Positions 19,883 to 64,000 of a stretch of 64,000 nucleotides of DNA are shown here, in pieces (positions within the stretch are counted from its first letter, which is position 1; each line of letters opens with the position of its first letter). A program made the position numbers and the translations under genes. The notes below the pieces were generated by a model. The model saw only the letters and a program-made list of their open reading frames with translations. It ran no database searches and had not been told where the DNA came from. Origin of the DNA: Siphlonurus alternatus (Eukaryota > Arthropoda > Insecta > Ephemeroptera > Siphlonuridae); assembly GCA_949825025.1 (NCBI GenBank), contig OX463778.1, positions 3,548,501 through 3,612,500 on the forward strand, read 5' to 3'.

Positions 19883-21325
19883 CTGAAAAAAATATTATTA
19901 TTTTATTTTTAACACAAAAGTATTAATTAAACAAATGTGTGGCAGAGAACAAAGCACTAAAAAAATAATTCAAATCTGTTGAAACCTTATTTTCTTCTGC
20001 AGTTCTACCTTTGTCAAAGTCGACATTGAAGTAGTGCTCTCTGGAACTCATGCTGAAGCCGACAATATGTACTGCATATTTGAAGAGATGGTTGCTTCCA
20101 ATGTGATCTGAATGGCCGTGCGTGCAGACAACATAGTTGATATTATCTGGATTTAGAGGCTCCAATGCTGAAACAATAGAAACATTTAAAAGAAAAATAA
20201 TTGTCAATTCAAATATATAGTAAAAATCAAATAAACAGTCTTATTGGGACTCAAATATGCTACATTTTCTTGTATATGGTAACAAAAATAAGAATACTTT
20301 CACAGACATCTGGCCCATGCAGCACAGACTCTGAAGGATTGTGGCCGTACAATCAACTGCTGGGGTTCGTCACCTGGATGGGACGATTGTGAAGGTTGGC
20401 AAATAGGGCAAGCTGAGATTGACCCGAATATTCCCGAAGTGAGGCACTTACGCTTGTGAGAAGTTGCGAGAAAAACCTCCTAACCTCTCACAACCAAGCG
20501 TCAGCTGAGACTAATATAACTGCGAGTTAATTTTAAATTGTGAATTCATTACTTGGTTGAGAGCTGTTGGTCTATAACCTCACAACCAGCTCCGGACTGC
20601 AGCCATGCAATAATATTGAGCATTCATCAAGCACATGAAAACAAAGCAGGTCTGAGGCCATCAAAGGACTGTATCATATAAAGGTGCTTTCACATATTCG
20701 AAAATCGCTACGGAGTTCCGTAGCAATGCCGTACGTAAGCCTTTCACATATTCTCGTTAGTCTGCGGCAGCTGCGACGGAAAATCATGTGAATGCCGTAG
20801 CAAAATCAAGATGATTTGAGTTTGATTTTGCTACGGCGTGCTGTAGAACGCCGCAGAAGCAGATCGCGATCTCTACGGCGTAATCAACAACTTTGCTACG
20901 GTGTAGCTAAGGCTTGTTTCCGTAGTGATTTTCGAATACATATGTGAAAGCACGTTAATACACACATTTTAATTATATGATACAATACAATATGCATACT
21001 ACTGTATGCATCAGGTATGATACTTTGCAAAAACAAGCACTGTCTACACGTACACAATTAAAAACAAAAAAATTACACAGTATGTACCAGAAACTATTTT
21101 CTCTGCATCCCATGCTGTCATTGTGTCCACAATGACATTAAACTTGTGACCTCTAATTAAAGTACAAGTACAGTTGGCATAAATGTCACCAGTTCTTTCC
21201 TCCACACGAGAAAATCCTTCATGAAGTACTTTTAATCTATGTGGTCTCCTCTCGGGCTGTAAAGTTCTATCTTCTAAAATTTCTTCTGCTGCGAACTGAT
21301 TTTGAGGCAATGAAGGCAGTGGCAT
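19527..21325 (-). CDS. MBLAC1: MBLAC1-like metallo-beta-lactamase domain protein, three exons
   Basis: Predicted metal-dependent hydrolase of the MBLAC1 family (human member: nuclease implicated in histone pre-mRNA 3' processing; nematode relative SWIP-10). Coding exons on the minus strand are 21325-21088, 20167-20009 and 19882-19527: 753 nt, 250 aa, close to the family's usual length. Motifs: VDTMTAW (about 66-72), THGHSDHIG (HxHxDH, His96, His98, Asp100, His101), PTPGHTATDV (His150), VTGDLFERE (Asp179) and HIVPGHGPMFR (His223). All metal ligands are intact. The ATG at 21325 is chosen because an in-frame stop lies upstream at 21371-21373 and no earlier ATG exists. The sequence just before it (GAATACAG|GATG) could be an acceptor for a 5' UTR exon. 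Transcribed divergently from yki. Confidence 0.93.
20009..20167 (-). CDS. MBLAC1: MBLAC1 exon 2 (metal-binding HxHxDH)
   Basis: 159 nt. Acceptor CTATTGTTTCAG, donor AAAG|GTAGAA. Encodes ALEPLNPDNINYVVCTHGHS then DHIGSNHLFKYAVHIVGFSM. The HxHxDH signature is complete. Confidence 0.93.
20681..20956. repeat. MITE in MBLAC1 intron 1
   Basis: Imperfect terminal inverted repeats GTGCTTTCACATATTCGAAA and TTTCGAATACATATGTGAAAGCAC (right arm split here as TTTTCGAATACA / TATGTGAAAGCAC). Internal CTACGG/CCGTAG motifs are repeated in both orientations (GCTACGGAGTTCCGTAGC, TTGCTACGGCG). The high CpG content contrasts with the flanks. Superfamily uncertain; hAT-like ends are possible. Confidence 0.7.
21088..21325 (-). 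CDS. MBLAC1: MBLAC1 exon 1
   Basis: Encodes residues 1-79, including the N-terminal strand region CTCTLIRGHKFNVIVDTMTA and AEKIVS. Ends in phase 1 before GTACAT. The two-base completion in exon 2 makes Ala80. Confidence 0.87.
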
Positions 21326-21799
21326 CCTGTATTCACTTTTTGAAAGTTGTTGGAAAGGCAAATTGTTTTTTCAATTAGTTATAACTACGCAGAAGCGGCA
21401 GAAGACGCCTGAAACGCAATAAAATAGATTTTTACTTCTAGCACACGCCTTCGCGTCCTTTTTCCACGGCTTCCACGCCTTTATTTTTGTTGTTGTTATT
21501 TGGCGCTGCAGTAATGCCAACATAAATGAAAACAAGGATAAATTTGCACTATATTTGGTACTATATTTATCTAACTGACTATAAGCTATGCATAGATGAT
21601 TTGCTAAATTTTTGATCAAGATTTAAGTAACAAAGTTTTCTTAAAAACAGTAAACTAAAAAATAATACCATAAATATTAATAAAAATTAAAAACTTTAAT
21701 CTAGTAAAAACTTGTGTAGTTGGTTTACCGTGACGTCCGTGTCTAATGCATTTAGTTTTATCAGTTGTGAATAGATGGCAGAAGCTTCAAAATAAGTCT

Positions 21800-22344
21800 T
21801 ATTTTTTACACCACAACTTACGGCGCGGAGATCTCAACTTGGCAACAGAGTGGTGATGTGTCCGAGGACTCGGAGGTGAAATTCCTCTAGGTTGCTTTTT
21901 TCTCCTTGGAGAGGGAGGTACTGTGATCTGCTGAGGGGAGGGCAGCGGCGCAGCGGAGAACAGCGGCGGCGGGGCGGCCGCGACCACGACCGGCCCACGG
22001 TTGCTTGTTGGAGGGGGAGGAGAGAGAAGGCGCAAGCAGCAAACAGAGAGTGAGGCAGTGAGCCCCGAGAGCAGTGGCACTTGACTGTTTGTCGCGATTA
22101 GGGGTCCCGAGGAGGCAGTGGCGCATCGGGTGATGTCGTTGCATCGGCGAGTGCATTAGTTTGTTTTGGTGATGTGTGGGTGGTGTGAAGTGACAGTGAA
22201 GTGCGATGTCAGCCTTTAATCAAAAACTTTTATAACAATTTATCGCACTAACTCGATTAATTTTTTTAATATATATTTTTAATTTAATTATATAATTGAT
22301 ACAAAGTACAAATTGAAAAAAAAAAAAACTTTATAAAATTTACA
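21800..22344. promoter_or_regulatory. Divergent MBLAC1/yki promoter island and yki 5' leader
   Basis: The start codons at 21325 (minus) and 22345 (plus) are about 1 kb apart. In between, 21820-22190 is sharply GC-rich and CpG-containing (e.g. GGCGGGGCGGCCGCGACC), in a genome that is otherwise strongly AT-rich. On the minus strand CGCC|GTAAGT at about 21842-21836 is a donor that could end a non-coding first exon of MBLAC1. Bidirectional activity is inferred, not seen. Confidence 0.5.
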
Positions 22345-54747
<32,403 letters not shown>

Positions 54748-55865
54748 TCTTGCCCAGCACTCCCGGCCGACCCTGCATGCCAGCCAGATCCTTGCACCGA
54801 GCAGCCTCCTTATAGACAGCAGCTCCCAACATTGTGAGCCTTAACTGCATGTGTCAATAGTGTAGTCCTGGATACAAGTATTTGCTGGTGAAATATACAC
54901 ATAAAAGATTTTTTTTTTTTTTTTATTGTGGGTTTCATCTTCAGCTTAAATTTAAAGTATTGCCTACTATGTATATATCTTTGACTACACCAATTACATT
55001 ATCTCTCAATTATATATTATATAATATATATATTTTTTTTTGTTTTTAATATTTTTTATTTTAATTATGGTTGCTCAAATTTTTTTAGCCTATTTTCACA
55101 GGGCACTTTATATTATTATTATTATTACTATATAACCCTTTAATAACTAAAAATAAATTATGAAGACTAGTATTATTCCTGTTAGAGTACTTAAAATACA
55201 CATGCAGAGCAGTCTGTAAATTAATAGTGCCTTATTATACCTAAAAAAGAAAATAATAATAATAATCTAAAATAATTAAGGCAATCCTCAATAATTGCCT
55301 TTTCAAAACACACCGTCCACAATAATTAAAGCCAAGACTCGAGCTTATCAATAATAATAATAAAATACAGTGCTATGTTGTAACTGATTATTCAAGTTGC
55401 TCATATCCTTGCATGGTAGCTATGATATTTTAAAATGCAAAATCATATTTATTATACTGTAGATAAATAATAACAAAGATAAATAATTATAACACAATGT
55501 TGTCTTTAACAATAATATCTGTCGATTTTGAATTTATATATTATTATTATACTTTTTTTTTTTTTTTGCTCACTAATGCTTAACAATTATTTTATAAATT
55601 AATTTTTAATATTATCTATATAATTATTAATCTTAATTTAAAATACAATACATATATTCAACAAATTTGTGCAATAACTTTTTTATTATTATTATAAAAA
55701 GAATACCTTTAATATTTATTGGGCTTGAGATAAAAAATAATCTATGCATGTAAGAAACTTACAATTATTTTATTTGAAAATATTGGAAATTCATTTATGA
55801 AATTTGTTTCAAGCAGAAGTGAGCTTATTACATGCAATAAACTTTACTGAAACATTTCTTAAAGG

Positions 55866-55930
<65 letters not shown>

Positions 55931-58400
55931 AAATATATATTATGCTTGTGTGTAATATCTGTGCATCCCAAAAGTTTTAGTTTTTCTACGTTTCTCATTT
56001 TACAAGCTCAATTTATTAGCTATCAAATTAATCTGTGACATCTCTTCCTGTATGTTTTTTTTTTTTAAATGCCTCATTATATGTAAACTACATGATTATT
56101 ATTCAAATTATTGCCCACTCACCACTCTAATTTCAAAAATGTATTTTAGTGTTTTTTTTTTATATGTTTTTAAATATCTTTCTTGCTCACACTTTAATTA
56201 TGATTGTTGTCACTTATTAAAATTAAAATCAATAATTTATATATTTATAATTTAAACATTTGATATCTTGAAGTATCTTTTTTCTTTTTCATTTAAGTAA
56301 TTAACATGGTGCATATATATATGTTCTAATTTGATCTTTAACAAACACACAATAAGTTATTAACTAAGCCAGGTTCTAAGTGTTTAGGATTGAAATCATT
56401 AATGGTTGTTTCAAATATTACAAAATTAAAATATAACTGTTCATATTCTTTGGAAGACAATACTTTGTATTGTCATTTATATATTTTTGCTTGATTCCTA
56501 TACAGAGTTTTTGTATGGCTCAATATTTGTGAATTTTGTGAACACAATTAACTCACAGTAGTTGGCTCAGCAGTAGTTTCCTGTGCATTTTAAAACTTGA
56601 GTTATTTAACAATGATAAAAGGTCGTAATTAAGCTGAGACATTTTGAAGAGACGACCTTAATTAATTCATCGACAGAGACGTTGTGGACAAGTTCAAGAC
56701 ACTGAAGAATATCTTCTAAAAGCGCAATCTGCATCAATGATGTTATTATTTGGTATTTGGTGATTAGAATTACATCATATTATATGAACGCTGATCACTT
56801 TTTCAGTGCTTTTTTATATTTTGTGTTTTTAAACAATATACTTGAGTGACAACAATCTACCTTTGCTTTGCAAATCACAGTTTTTATATTAACTATGATA
56901 ATTGCAAAAAAAAAAATGTCTTATTATTTTAATATCAGACTGTTTCTTTTGAGTTTAATTAGCAAAAGTCAACAGTGCTGTATATTATATTTGTTTGTTA
57001 CATAAACAAATAAGCTTGTAAGCCTATAACCTGTTCTCAATGTAGTATTTTAATATTTCATTGTTCGTTTGCTCCCCATTTCCTCTCCCCCTCTCTCTTT
57101 TTGTCTCGCTCCTGTTAAATTTTAAAGGAGTTAACAACCATGTCAAGTGTTTATATTTATAGTGTGCCTTTCTGTAAAATCGTTGCCGTCCTATTTATTA
57201 TTACTAGAAACATGAACTTCTAAATTATTTGCAAGTTGGAAAAAAAGAAGTATTATTTTTTTTAACTATATGGAAGGTATTTTTTTCTTTAACTTGCTTA
57301 CAAAAAAGAAGTTTCTTTTTTCTAGCGAAACATGAAACCTTGAGATTTTTTTAATTAAGTGTATTTTTTCCATTATTATTATAATTTAAAATTATTGCAC
57401 ACCAATAATAGAAAATATATTTTGATTTACAATTATTTGTAGGAAAAAAATCATTTCAATTTTCTATTAATATTTTATTTCTCATTCGTTTCATGTTTCT
57501 CAATTGTAAAATCATATTGGTGCCTTTATTTGTAGAATACTATACTTGTGTTTTGTGAATATTATTATAAATAATTATCTATAGCCACTGCTATTAGTTC
57601 TTTAAGATGACAATGCATTCTATGTTGTATTGCTATGCCATAAATTTGTATTATAAAACAAAATTTTAACAGCCTGAAAAAGTTTTTCATCTGTTATTGC
57701 AGCTATTTCAGAAATATATATTTGTGCATAAATATTCCTCTCATCTTGGGGGAAAAAACACACAAAAAAAAAACTTTTAATATATATATTTTGTAAGTAA
57801 TCATTACCTACATATTCTTTGGTATTAATTTTGATAACTAATGTGGTCAATTTAATGTAATTATGATATAGTATTAACGATAAATATTGATGATTTAAGT
57901 CACTATTATAATGTGACAGTGTTTTTAATTTGTCTGGTGTTGGTGCTATAAGCAATATTATTCTATTTCTTTTGTTGTGTATTTTATTAAATAATATATT
58001 TTGTCAAATCGTCCGTTAAAAGGCATCTAAAGAGAACAACTTTGAATGCAGAACATACCATATTAATTGCCTATCATTTTTTTTTTTTTTTAGCTCTTTC
58101 TTTTACTGCTGCTATCAAAGTTGTCAGCTTCGGCTTGTTATATTTGCCTTTTTAACCACTAACCCATGATATTATTATTGTTATCTTGCATTCTAGATTT
58201 TTTTTTTAAAAGCATACAGGAGAAAATTATATGAATTATTGTTGCAAACTTGATTAAAACTGGGTGTGCAAGTAACAATAGTAGTAATTAAAATAGAGGA
58301 GAGTGTTTTGCAATAAATAGCTGAAATACTCGGCAAACAGGAGACTCATTTTTTCATATAATGTAAATAAAGATGATGAATAATTCAATTTTTTTGTTTT
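54748..58400 (+). other. Probable yki 3' UTR and downstream sequence
   Basis: AT-rich, no coding signal; several AATAAA hexamers, the clearest late one near 58366 (GTAAATAAAGATG). A (TA)n run lies at 55868-55926. The true transcript end cannot be fixed from sequence. Confidence 0.35.
55868..55926. repeat. (TA)n microsatellite
   Basis: Uninterrupted TA run of about 58 bases in the likely yki 3' UTR. Confidence 0.9.
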
Positions 58401-59331
58401 ATTTATATTATTATTAAAATTTTAACCGGTACTGCATTTTAGGAAATAATCATAATTAAATAGTATAAAACAAGACTACAGATTATTTTTTTTAGAACAT
58501 TAATTTATTGAAGCCTTTGAAAATATAATGAAAAACATAAGTTTTTATACAAAATTTAGTTGATACTTTGTAATAAGGAAATATAAAATGTTAACAAAAG
58601 TTAATCAATGTAAATATATCGCATATAAGCTACATTTACACCATTATATGGTTACAAATGGTACACATTATGTTATGCTTCACTGTTTATTTAATGCAAT
58701 TTAAGTAAGATATTAGAAAAACTTTAAAAAACAAATAAGTAAGCCTTCCCAAAGCTTAACTAATATTATTTAGACAATCTGTTTTTCACACAAAATATTA
58801 AATATATAATTTAGCTTCAAAAGTTATGTGTTGCAGTGTATAAAATTTATACGTAAATTGCATGAATAAATTGCATATTTTTTCTCAAATATTAAATGTA
58901 AAAAAAAAAAAAAAAAAAAAAAAACTATGGACCATGCCATGCACCCATACCAACAATATGTAGTTTATAATTCTATAGTTTAAATGTGCTGTTTTCTTTA
59001 TTCTTTACACCAAGCAATTTTTTTATGACAACTCATAAGAACAATTTGCAATTAATTAATACGTTATAAAAGACTAGATTAAAATTATACGCACGGAAAA
59101 CTACATTTTAATTCATTATAATATCAACCGGATGTGAATTATACAAATATGTTGATGATTTAATGTTAAATATTATAAGATTTACAAGCAATAAAGGGTT
59201 TCTAGTTTAATCATAAATTATGATGATATTGAACAATAGCTAGTAGTTCAACTCTGGATGCCTTTACCCAATACATGTATATACTAACTGTAGTCGCCAA
59301 AAAAGAGTATTCTAAGATAAATAAAAACATA

Positions 59332-59686
59332 TTAAGGGTAAGGTAACGCCACCAATGTTAAAAAAAATCCCTCTCACAAAAATTCTGAAAAAAATTCAAA
59401 ATGTTCTCCTCTACACCCCCTATCAGTAGCTAAAATATCAGGTATACAAATACGATCTAGTTTTTGAGTTATGAATTTTTAAAGTTGACCAATTTAACAT
59501 GGGAGTTTCATTTCTCCATGTTAAAGTAGTCAACTTTAAAATTTTATAACTCAAAAACTAGATCGTATTTGTGTACCTGATATTTTAGGTACTGATAGGG
59601 GGTATAGAGGAGAACATTTTAAATTTTTTTCAGAATTTTTGTGAGAGGGATTTTTTTTAACATTGGTGGCGTTACCTTACCCTTAA
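59332..59686. repeat. Fold-back MITE, family B copy 3 (TTAA-flanked, 355 bp)
   Basis: TTAA-GGGTAAGGTAACGCCACC to GGTGGCGTTACCTTACCC-TTAA, 355 bp, almost identical to copy 2 at 18022. Lies between convergent yki and the minus-strand gene, possibly within the latter's 3' UTR. Confidence 0.9.
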
Positions 59687-60333
59687 CCTTTAAAAAATGG
59701 ATAATACTAGTTTATAGGTAAGCAACCTTTAACAAGGGACATACTGGTAAGCTAAAGACCATCATACATACAGTAGTATATTTTCTTATTTATGCCAATC
59801 GTCCGTCTGATACTTGTAAAAAATTTACTTTACAATTTTACTTCATTTCATTCTAAGAGTAAATATAAATAAAAACAGAAGCTGACATTTCCATTAATTT
59901 GTCAATGTACTTGATCATGCAATAATACTAAACATAATTAGATATTTGCCACCACTTGACTTGCTTGATTCTATTTTTAAATTACTGCATGTACATATCA
60001 TTTACAGTCATACATTTAATAATGGTTTGCCAATCCAATAATTCAGATCATAATGTCCATATTTATATACTCCACTGATCACCGTGGTATATATTATGGT
60101 ATACTAATGTACAGATCTACTTGAACACGTGAAGGTTTCAACAAAGCTTGGGTTACCTCACCTTATATATACTTGGGCCCAAACTTATGTAGACATCATT
60201 TCACCTGTAAGCTCATGAATCTGTTAATTATTGGTGGGTTTCTAAGTAATGGTTAGCGTGGGCCGCAGTTTATAATAACTATATAAGGTAACAAACCAGC
60301 AGCTAGCCTCCTCCGTGTTGACTCCTGCGGTGC

Positions 60334-60516
60334 TCAGCCGGTGATGACGCCGACGGCCATTCCGGCAGCAAACGAGGCTAGGAAAATGTGCACCTCTTGT
60401 AGCTGGAAACCCTCCTCGCCAGTGGAGAACACATGGTACCATCGGCGGGCCTTACGCTCCCTGCGACGAAGTGCATCTTCTGCCTTGTCCAGCTTGCGGT
60501 TTACAAAACGCTCCAT
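60334..60516 (-). CDS. Last coding exon of an unidentified gene, tail-anchor-like C-terminus
   Basis: On the minus strand ATTTTCTCTTGCAG is followed by ATGGAGCG and an open frame of 60 codons to TGA (60336-60334). It contains MERFVNRKLDKAEDALRRRE, then ARRWYHVFSTGEEGFQLQEV, and ends HIFLASFAAGMAVGVITG. The structure is a charged, probably helical segment, then one hydrophobic segment running to the very C-terminus, as in tail-anchored membrane proteins. The strong acceptor and GC-rich codons support a real exon. It is preceded by exons beyond the acceptor that I could not find up to 64000. Family not recognised. Convergent with yki. Confidence 0.7.
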   Translation of the reverse strand: MERFVNRKLDKAEDALRRRERKARRWYHVFSTGEEGFQLQEVHIFLASFAAGMAVGVITG

Positions 60517-62855
60517 CTGCAAGAGAAAATCTTGTTAAAAAATTAATATAAATTTTTTTTAATAATTTTAAACCTTTTTGTGTTTACCAGCCAGACAAGA
60601 AATTATGTATTGACAAATTTCTTTCTTTTCTGGTGAGTAGGCACGAAAATTTTAAAATTATTAAAAAATCTCCGTTAAAAATCTTGTAAATTGCAAAACT
60701 TACAAAATATTCAGTAAAAATGTTATTAAAAAAACGTTTATGGATAAAATAAGGAACTAATTAATGCATTTATTTACTTTGAATATGAAGAATAGTATTA
60801 AATTATTGATGAAACCATCAGAATCAAAACTAAATACAGTTTGTTTGCATTTCTGATAAATGTATTTCATTTTACACCTGAAAGGTTGCATGAGTTTATT
60901 AAATTATCTGTTATCCGATTGAGATTTTGATGTCCTCATAAATATTTTGTTGCATTAGGTTAAAGGCTCTAGCTATTATCCCTTTTACTGAATGAAGTAC
61001 AGTTATTCATTTCAGTGTGACAGTGTGACGGAAAAAATGAAAGTGTTCCTGCCACATAGATATCAGATGAGCATATTATATAATATAAGGAAGACGCATT
61101 AAATTTGTCACGTCACTCTCCCTTATTCTCTAGCAAAAGGATTAATGTGTCAATTAAGTTGCACAGAGGCACTTCTACACTTTTAGAATAGCTAGGAGAC
61201 TCAAGTTTTTAATTAACTGAAAATTGAAAATTTTTACAACAAGCTTACCAATTATTAATAGTTTTAATACTTCATTGCCTTGGAATGATAGTTTAAGTAT
61301 ATTTTTATGGAACTTAAAGTAATATTTTGAGTTCTATTGAAAATAACATTGTAGAATTGAAAAAATTTAATTTTGCATTTCTGAGGCTGGGTGTAACACG
61401 CTTTCCTTAAAATTCAATCAGAAGTTTATTATCAAATAATTAAATATCTACAACATTATTCAATCATCAGCAGTATATATATATATATATACATATAATA
61501 ATGTATAATTGACTGAGTTCTAGCTATGTGCTAACCAGCTAAACTTTTCCATTGTTCACCATTTAATTATGTGTGATGTGAAAATAAGAACAAGATCCTA
61601 ATTATAATTACTTACAAGTATTAACTTTTTAACTTATAAGTATTACTGCAGTATTCAAATTTCACAAAAATAAGTATTTGATAAAAATTAAATTTTCATT
61701 CTTTTTTTATTTAATTGGTTTTATCACATTTAAAAAATACTTTAGGTATATTGGTATAATTACATATTTTTTTAAAAATGGAGTGAGTTAATTTTATCCT
61801 CTTTTTTTCTCTGGTACATCTTATGGTGAAAATAATAATGTATGCATCTTAATTATTTTTGAGAATACATTAAATCCTACAACCTCCTGCATTATATTGT
61901 GGTGTGGTAGCAGATATGAATGGGGTACTGACCAGTATTTGAATTAGCAATACTAGTTAAAAGTACTGTGAATTCTATGAAGAATGAGCCCTATTAGAGC
62001 ATTCTACGACAATTTGCTGATTTTATATGAATTTTTAAAGCTTTTTTTGATGACGTCACAACATTGCTTCTTGAAACCTTCATTATTGTGATTCTAGCAC
62101 CTAAAAACCTTACAACTGAAGTTTTGGTTACATTTCAATATTAAGTATGGGATTTGGCAGTGTATACATTAACTGATCTATTTTCCCATTTAAAATTCAA
62201 TGTTGTGACATATAATTTCCGAGAGGATATGAAAATTAAAATAAAATCAGGAAATTGTTGTAGAATGCTGTAATAGGGCTCGTTCTTCATGAAATTTTCG
62301 TGCCTTTTGAAATGTTGACAAAAATGTGCAATTTTTTTTTATTTGTTTTTGATCAGTACCCCATTGTGGCAAGACTGGCAAGAATATATAGTAGCAGTAT
62401 CAACAAGCTTATTTTTTGGACTTAAAAAAATTACTTATTTTTTTATTTATTTATACTTTGCAATCAGGTTCAGCATTTCATTTGGATAGTATAAAGTATA
62501 TCTAAGCTTCATTTTATATTTTCTTAGTTTTTGTGTAGATATTTAGTGGTGCAAGTAAGCGGTGTGCACTGCTTAAAATATTATAATAAAGCATAATGCA
62601 TTTCACCTTGGATTATTAATATAGAGTATTAATAAATAATAGATCAACAACAATAACTGTCATATTGAATTAAGTGAGAGCAAGTCTGTTGTCTGACATA
62701 ACTACCGTCCACCAAGGTTTATCAATTACCCCGAAAAATTACCTTGCATTCTCGCTGTCACAATGAACGAGGTTTCATGAAAAACTGTTCGCAAGTCTAT
62801 TGGCTTGTAATTGGCTTGTATTCTGCCAATGCGAAGGGTTGTTACAAACGGTCTA
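60517..62855 (-). other. Probable intron of the unidentified minus-strand gene
   Basis: AT-rich with no exon-like segment on either strand. It contains one TGACGTCA (62051-62058) and a short (TA)n near 61475-61492. Confidence 0.4.
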
Positions 62856-63244
62856 TTAAGGGTAAGATAACACGAACAATCAATTGTTTTAGTCCCATTT
62901 GATTAACATGTAAACCTTAGCAACCTCATAATAATTCTGTTTTTTTTTTTTTTTTTTTGAGAGACAGTTCTTGGCACCAAAAAAAATGTGGAAAAAATTT
63001 CAAAACAATCGGACGATCCAATTTTTTAAAATTAATTTCTTAGTTTAGGTCTCCATGGGAAAGCCGTATACTGAATTTAAAAAAAATTGGATCGTCCGAT
63101 TGTTATCAAATTTGTTCCACATTTTTTTGGTGCTAAGAACTGTCTCTCAAAAAAAAATTCAGAATTATTATGAGGTTGCTAAGGTTTACATGTTAATCAA
63201 ATGGGACTATCAACAATCAATGTTTCGCGTTATCTTACCCTTAA
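62856..63244. repeat. Fold-back MITE, family A copy 2 (TTAA-flanked, 389 bp)
   Basis: TTAA-GGGTAAGATAACACGAAC at the left and CGCGTTATCTTACCC-TTAA at the right. Long complementary arms contain TCCCATTTGATTAACATGTA and CGGACGATCCAATTTTTT with their complements around CTCCATGGGAAAGC. Same family as 1-428. Its first bases GGGTAAGRTAAC are shared with family B, so A and B probably use the same transposase. Confidence 0.88.
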
Positions 63245-64000
63245 TGACTGAAGATGTTACAGACATTACGAAAGCCACAATACACGTGAAGGACATTATA
63301 TCGTCCCTTGTCTCTAATAAAAAGCTACATGCTACCACAATCTCTGAAATCTGCTATTTCAGGTGAGCACAATAATAAGCTTTATTCTATACCTATTTAC
63401 AGATCTTACTTCCGCATGAGATCGTGGAGGCAGATAGCTCATTATTGCAAATGGGGGACGATATATAAATACTGTGGGTAAGTTTTCTAGATAAAAAAGA
63501 AAATATACTCCCTAAATTCTATCATCTGTTAAACTCTACAAAATTAAATTAATATTCCATAAAAAAACTTAATCAAGCCATCTTGTTTTTTAATGATCAA
63601 GTTCTAAAACTAATCATAATATTTTAGTATTATTTGTGAGAACATGATTGTAAATTAAATAAAAAAATTATTAATTGTTTAAATATATTTAATATCAGAA
63701 AAGTAAATACATTTTGCTTCACGTACAGTAAATTTTTAACGGTCTCTTTAGTTGTATGTTAGTTGATACTTGATTCAAAGATTTAATAATTTAATATATT
63801 AATTAAAAAGATAAATAGATAAATAGCAATAAAAAAAATGGAAAACAAGAAATGCATTTTATGAGATAATTTGAGATTTTTACCTTTTAGTAAAAGGTAC
63901 AGCTATCAAATAGAAAAGTGAAAATGACTGTAATAATACAAATAGCTTCATCAAATTAGAAGAGAAATTAGTAGTAAGAATAAAATAATTAACATAACTC
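63245..64000. other. Window end, unassigned
   Basis: Directly after the MITE, 63245-63362 is open on the plus strand (MTEDVTDITKATIHVKDIIS...) and ends at CAG|GTGAGC, exon-like but unrecognised. The rest is AT-rich. Nothing further can be supported. Confidence 0.3.

Noticed and set aside
21044..21361. MBLAC1 start at 21361
   Set aside because: The triplet there is TTG, not ATG; the first ATG in frame is at 21325.

Overview
The window is AT-rich nuclear DNA from an arthropod, most likely an insect. It has intron-rich protein genes with metazoan splice sites, long TA and AAAT microsatellites, a 5S-rRNA-derived SINE, LINE tails, and many fold-back (MITE-like) elements. I cannot name the species. 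Two minor-spliceosome (U12-type) introns in one gene argue against a dipteran, a group that lost most such introns.

Layout. (1) 2232-14100, plus strand: a complete endosomal-type Na+/H+ exchanger (SLC9A6/7/9 class), 15 coding exons in the preferred model, about 698 aa. Introns 6 and 7 are U12-type: one AT-AC, one GT-AG. (2) 19527-21325, minus strand: a complete three-exon MBLAC1-type metallo-beta-lactamase-fold hydrolase, about 250 aa. (3) 22345-54747, plus strand: the Hippo-pathway coactivator Yorkie/YAP, seven coding exons, about 513 aa. It has the TEAD-binding region, four Warts/LATS phosphosites, two WW domains, a phosphodegron-like DSG motif and a C-terminal TWL PDZ ligand. A 22.6-kb intron splits WW1. 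MBLAC1 and yki are head to head across about 1 kb holding a GC-rich island, probably a shared bidirectional promoter. (4) 60334-60516, minus strand: the last coding exon of an unidentified gene ending in a single hydrophobic segment (tail-anchor-like), convergent with yki.

Between and inside the genes are many inverted-repeat elements. They include three 355-bp fold-back elements flanked by TTAA (4109, 18022, 59332), a related 389-bp TTAA family (1-428, 62856), a 472-bp TTAA palindrome (32951), a pair of about 155-bp palindromes with 3-bp target duplications (37588, 42424), and several single palindromes. Two larger composites look like insertions into older palindromic elements (2853-3440, 26951-27873).

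The most unusual non-coding signal is the full CRE/ATF palindrome TGACGTCA. It occurs 14 times in the window, 11 of them in yki introns 1 and 3, mostly inside short GC-rich islands. A rough base-composition estimate predicts less than one per window. This suggests a dispersed bZIP-responsive enhancer array, or a repeat-derived regulatory network, around the Hippo effector. Exon boundaries were derived by hand from splice signals, reading-frame phase and remembered family sequences; no alignment or transcript data were available.
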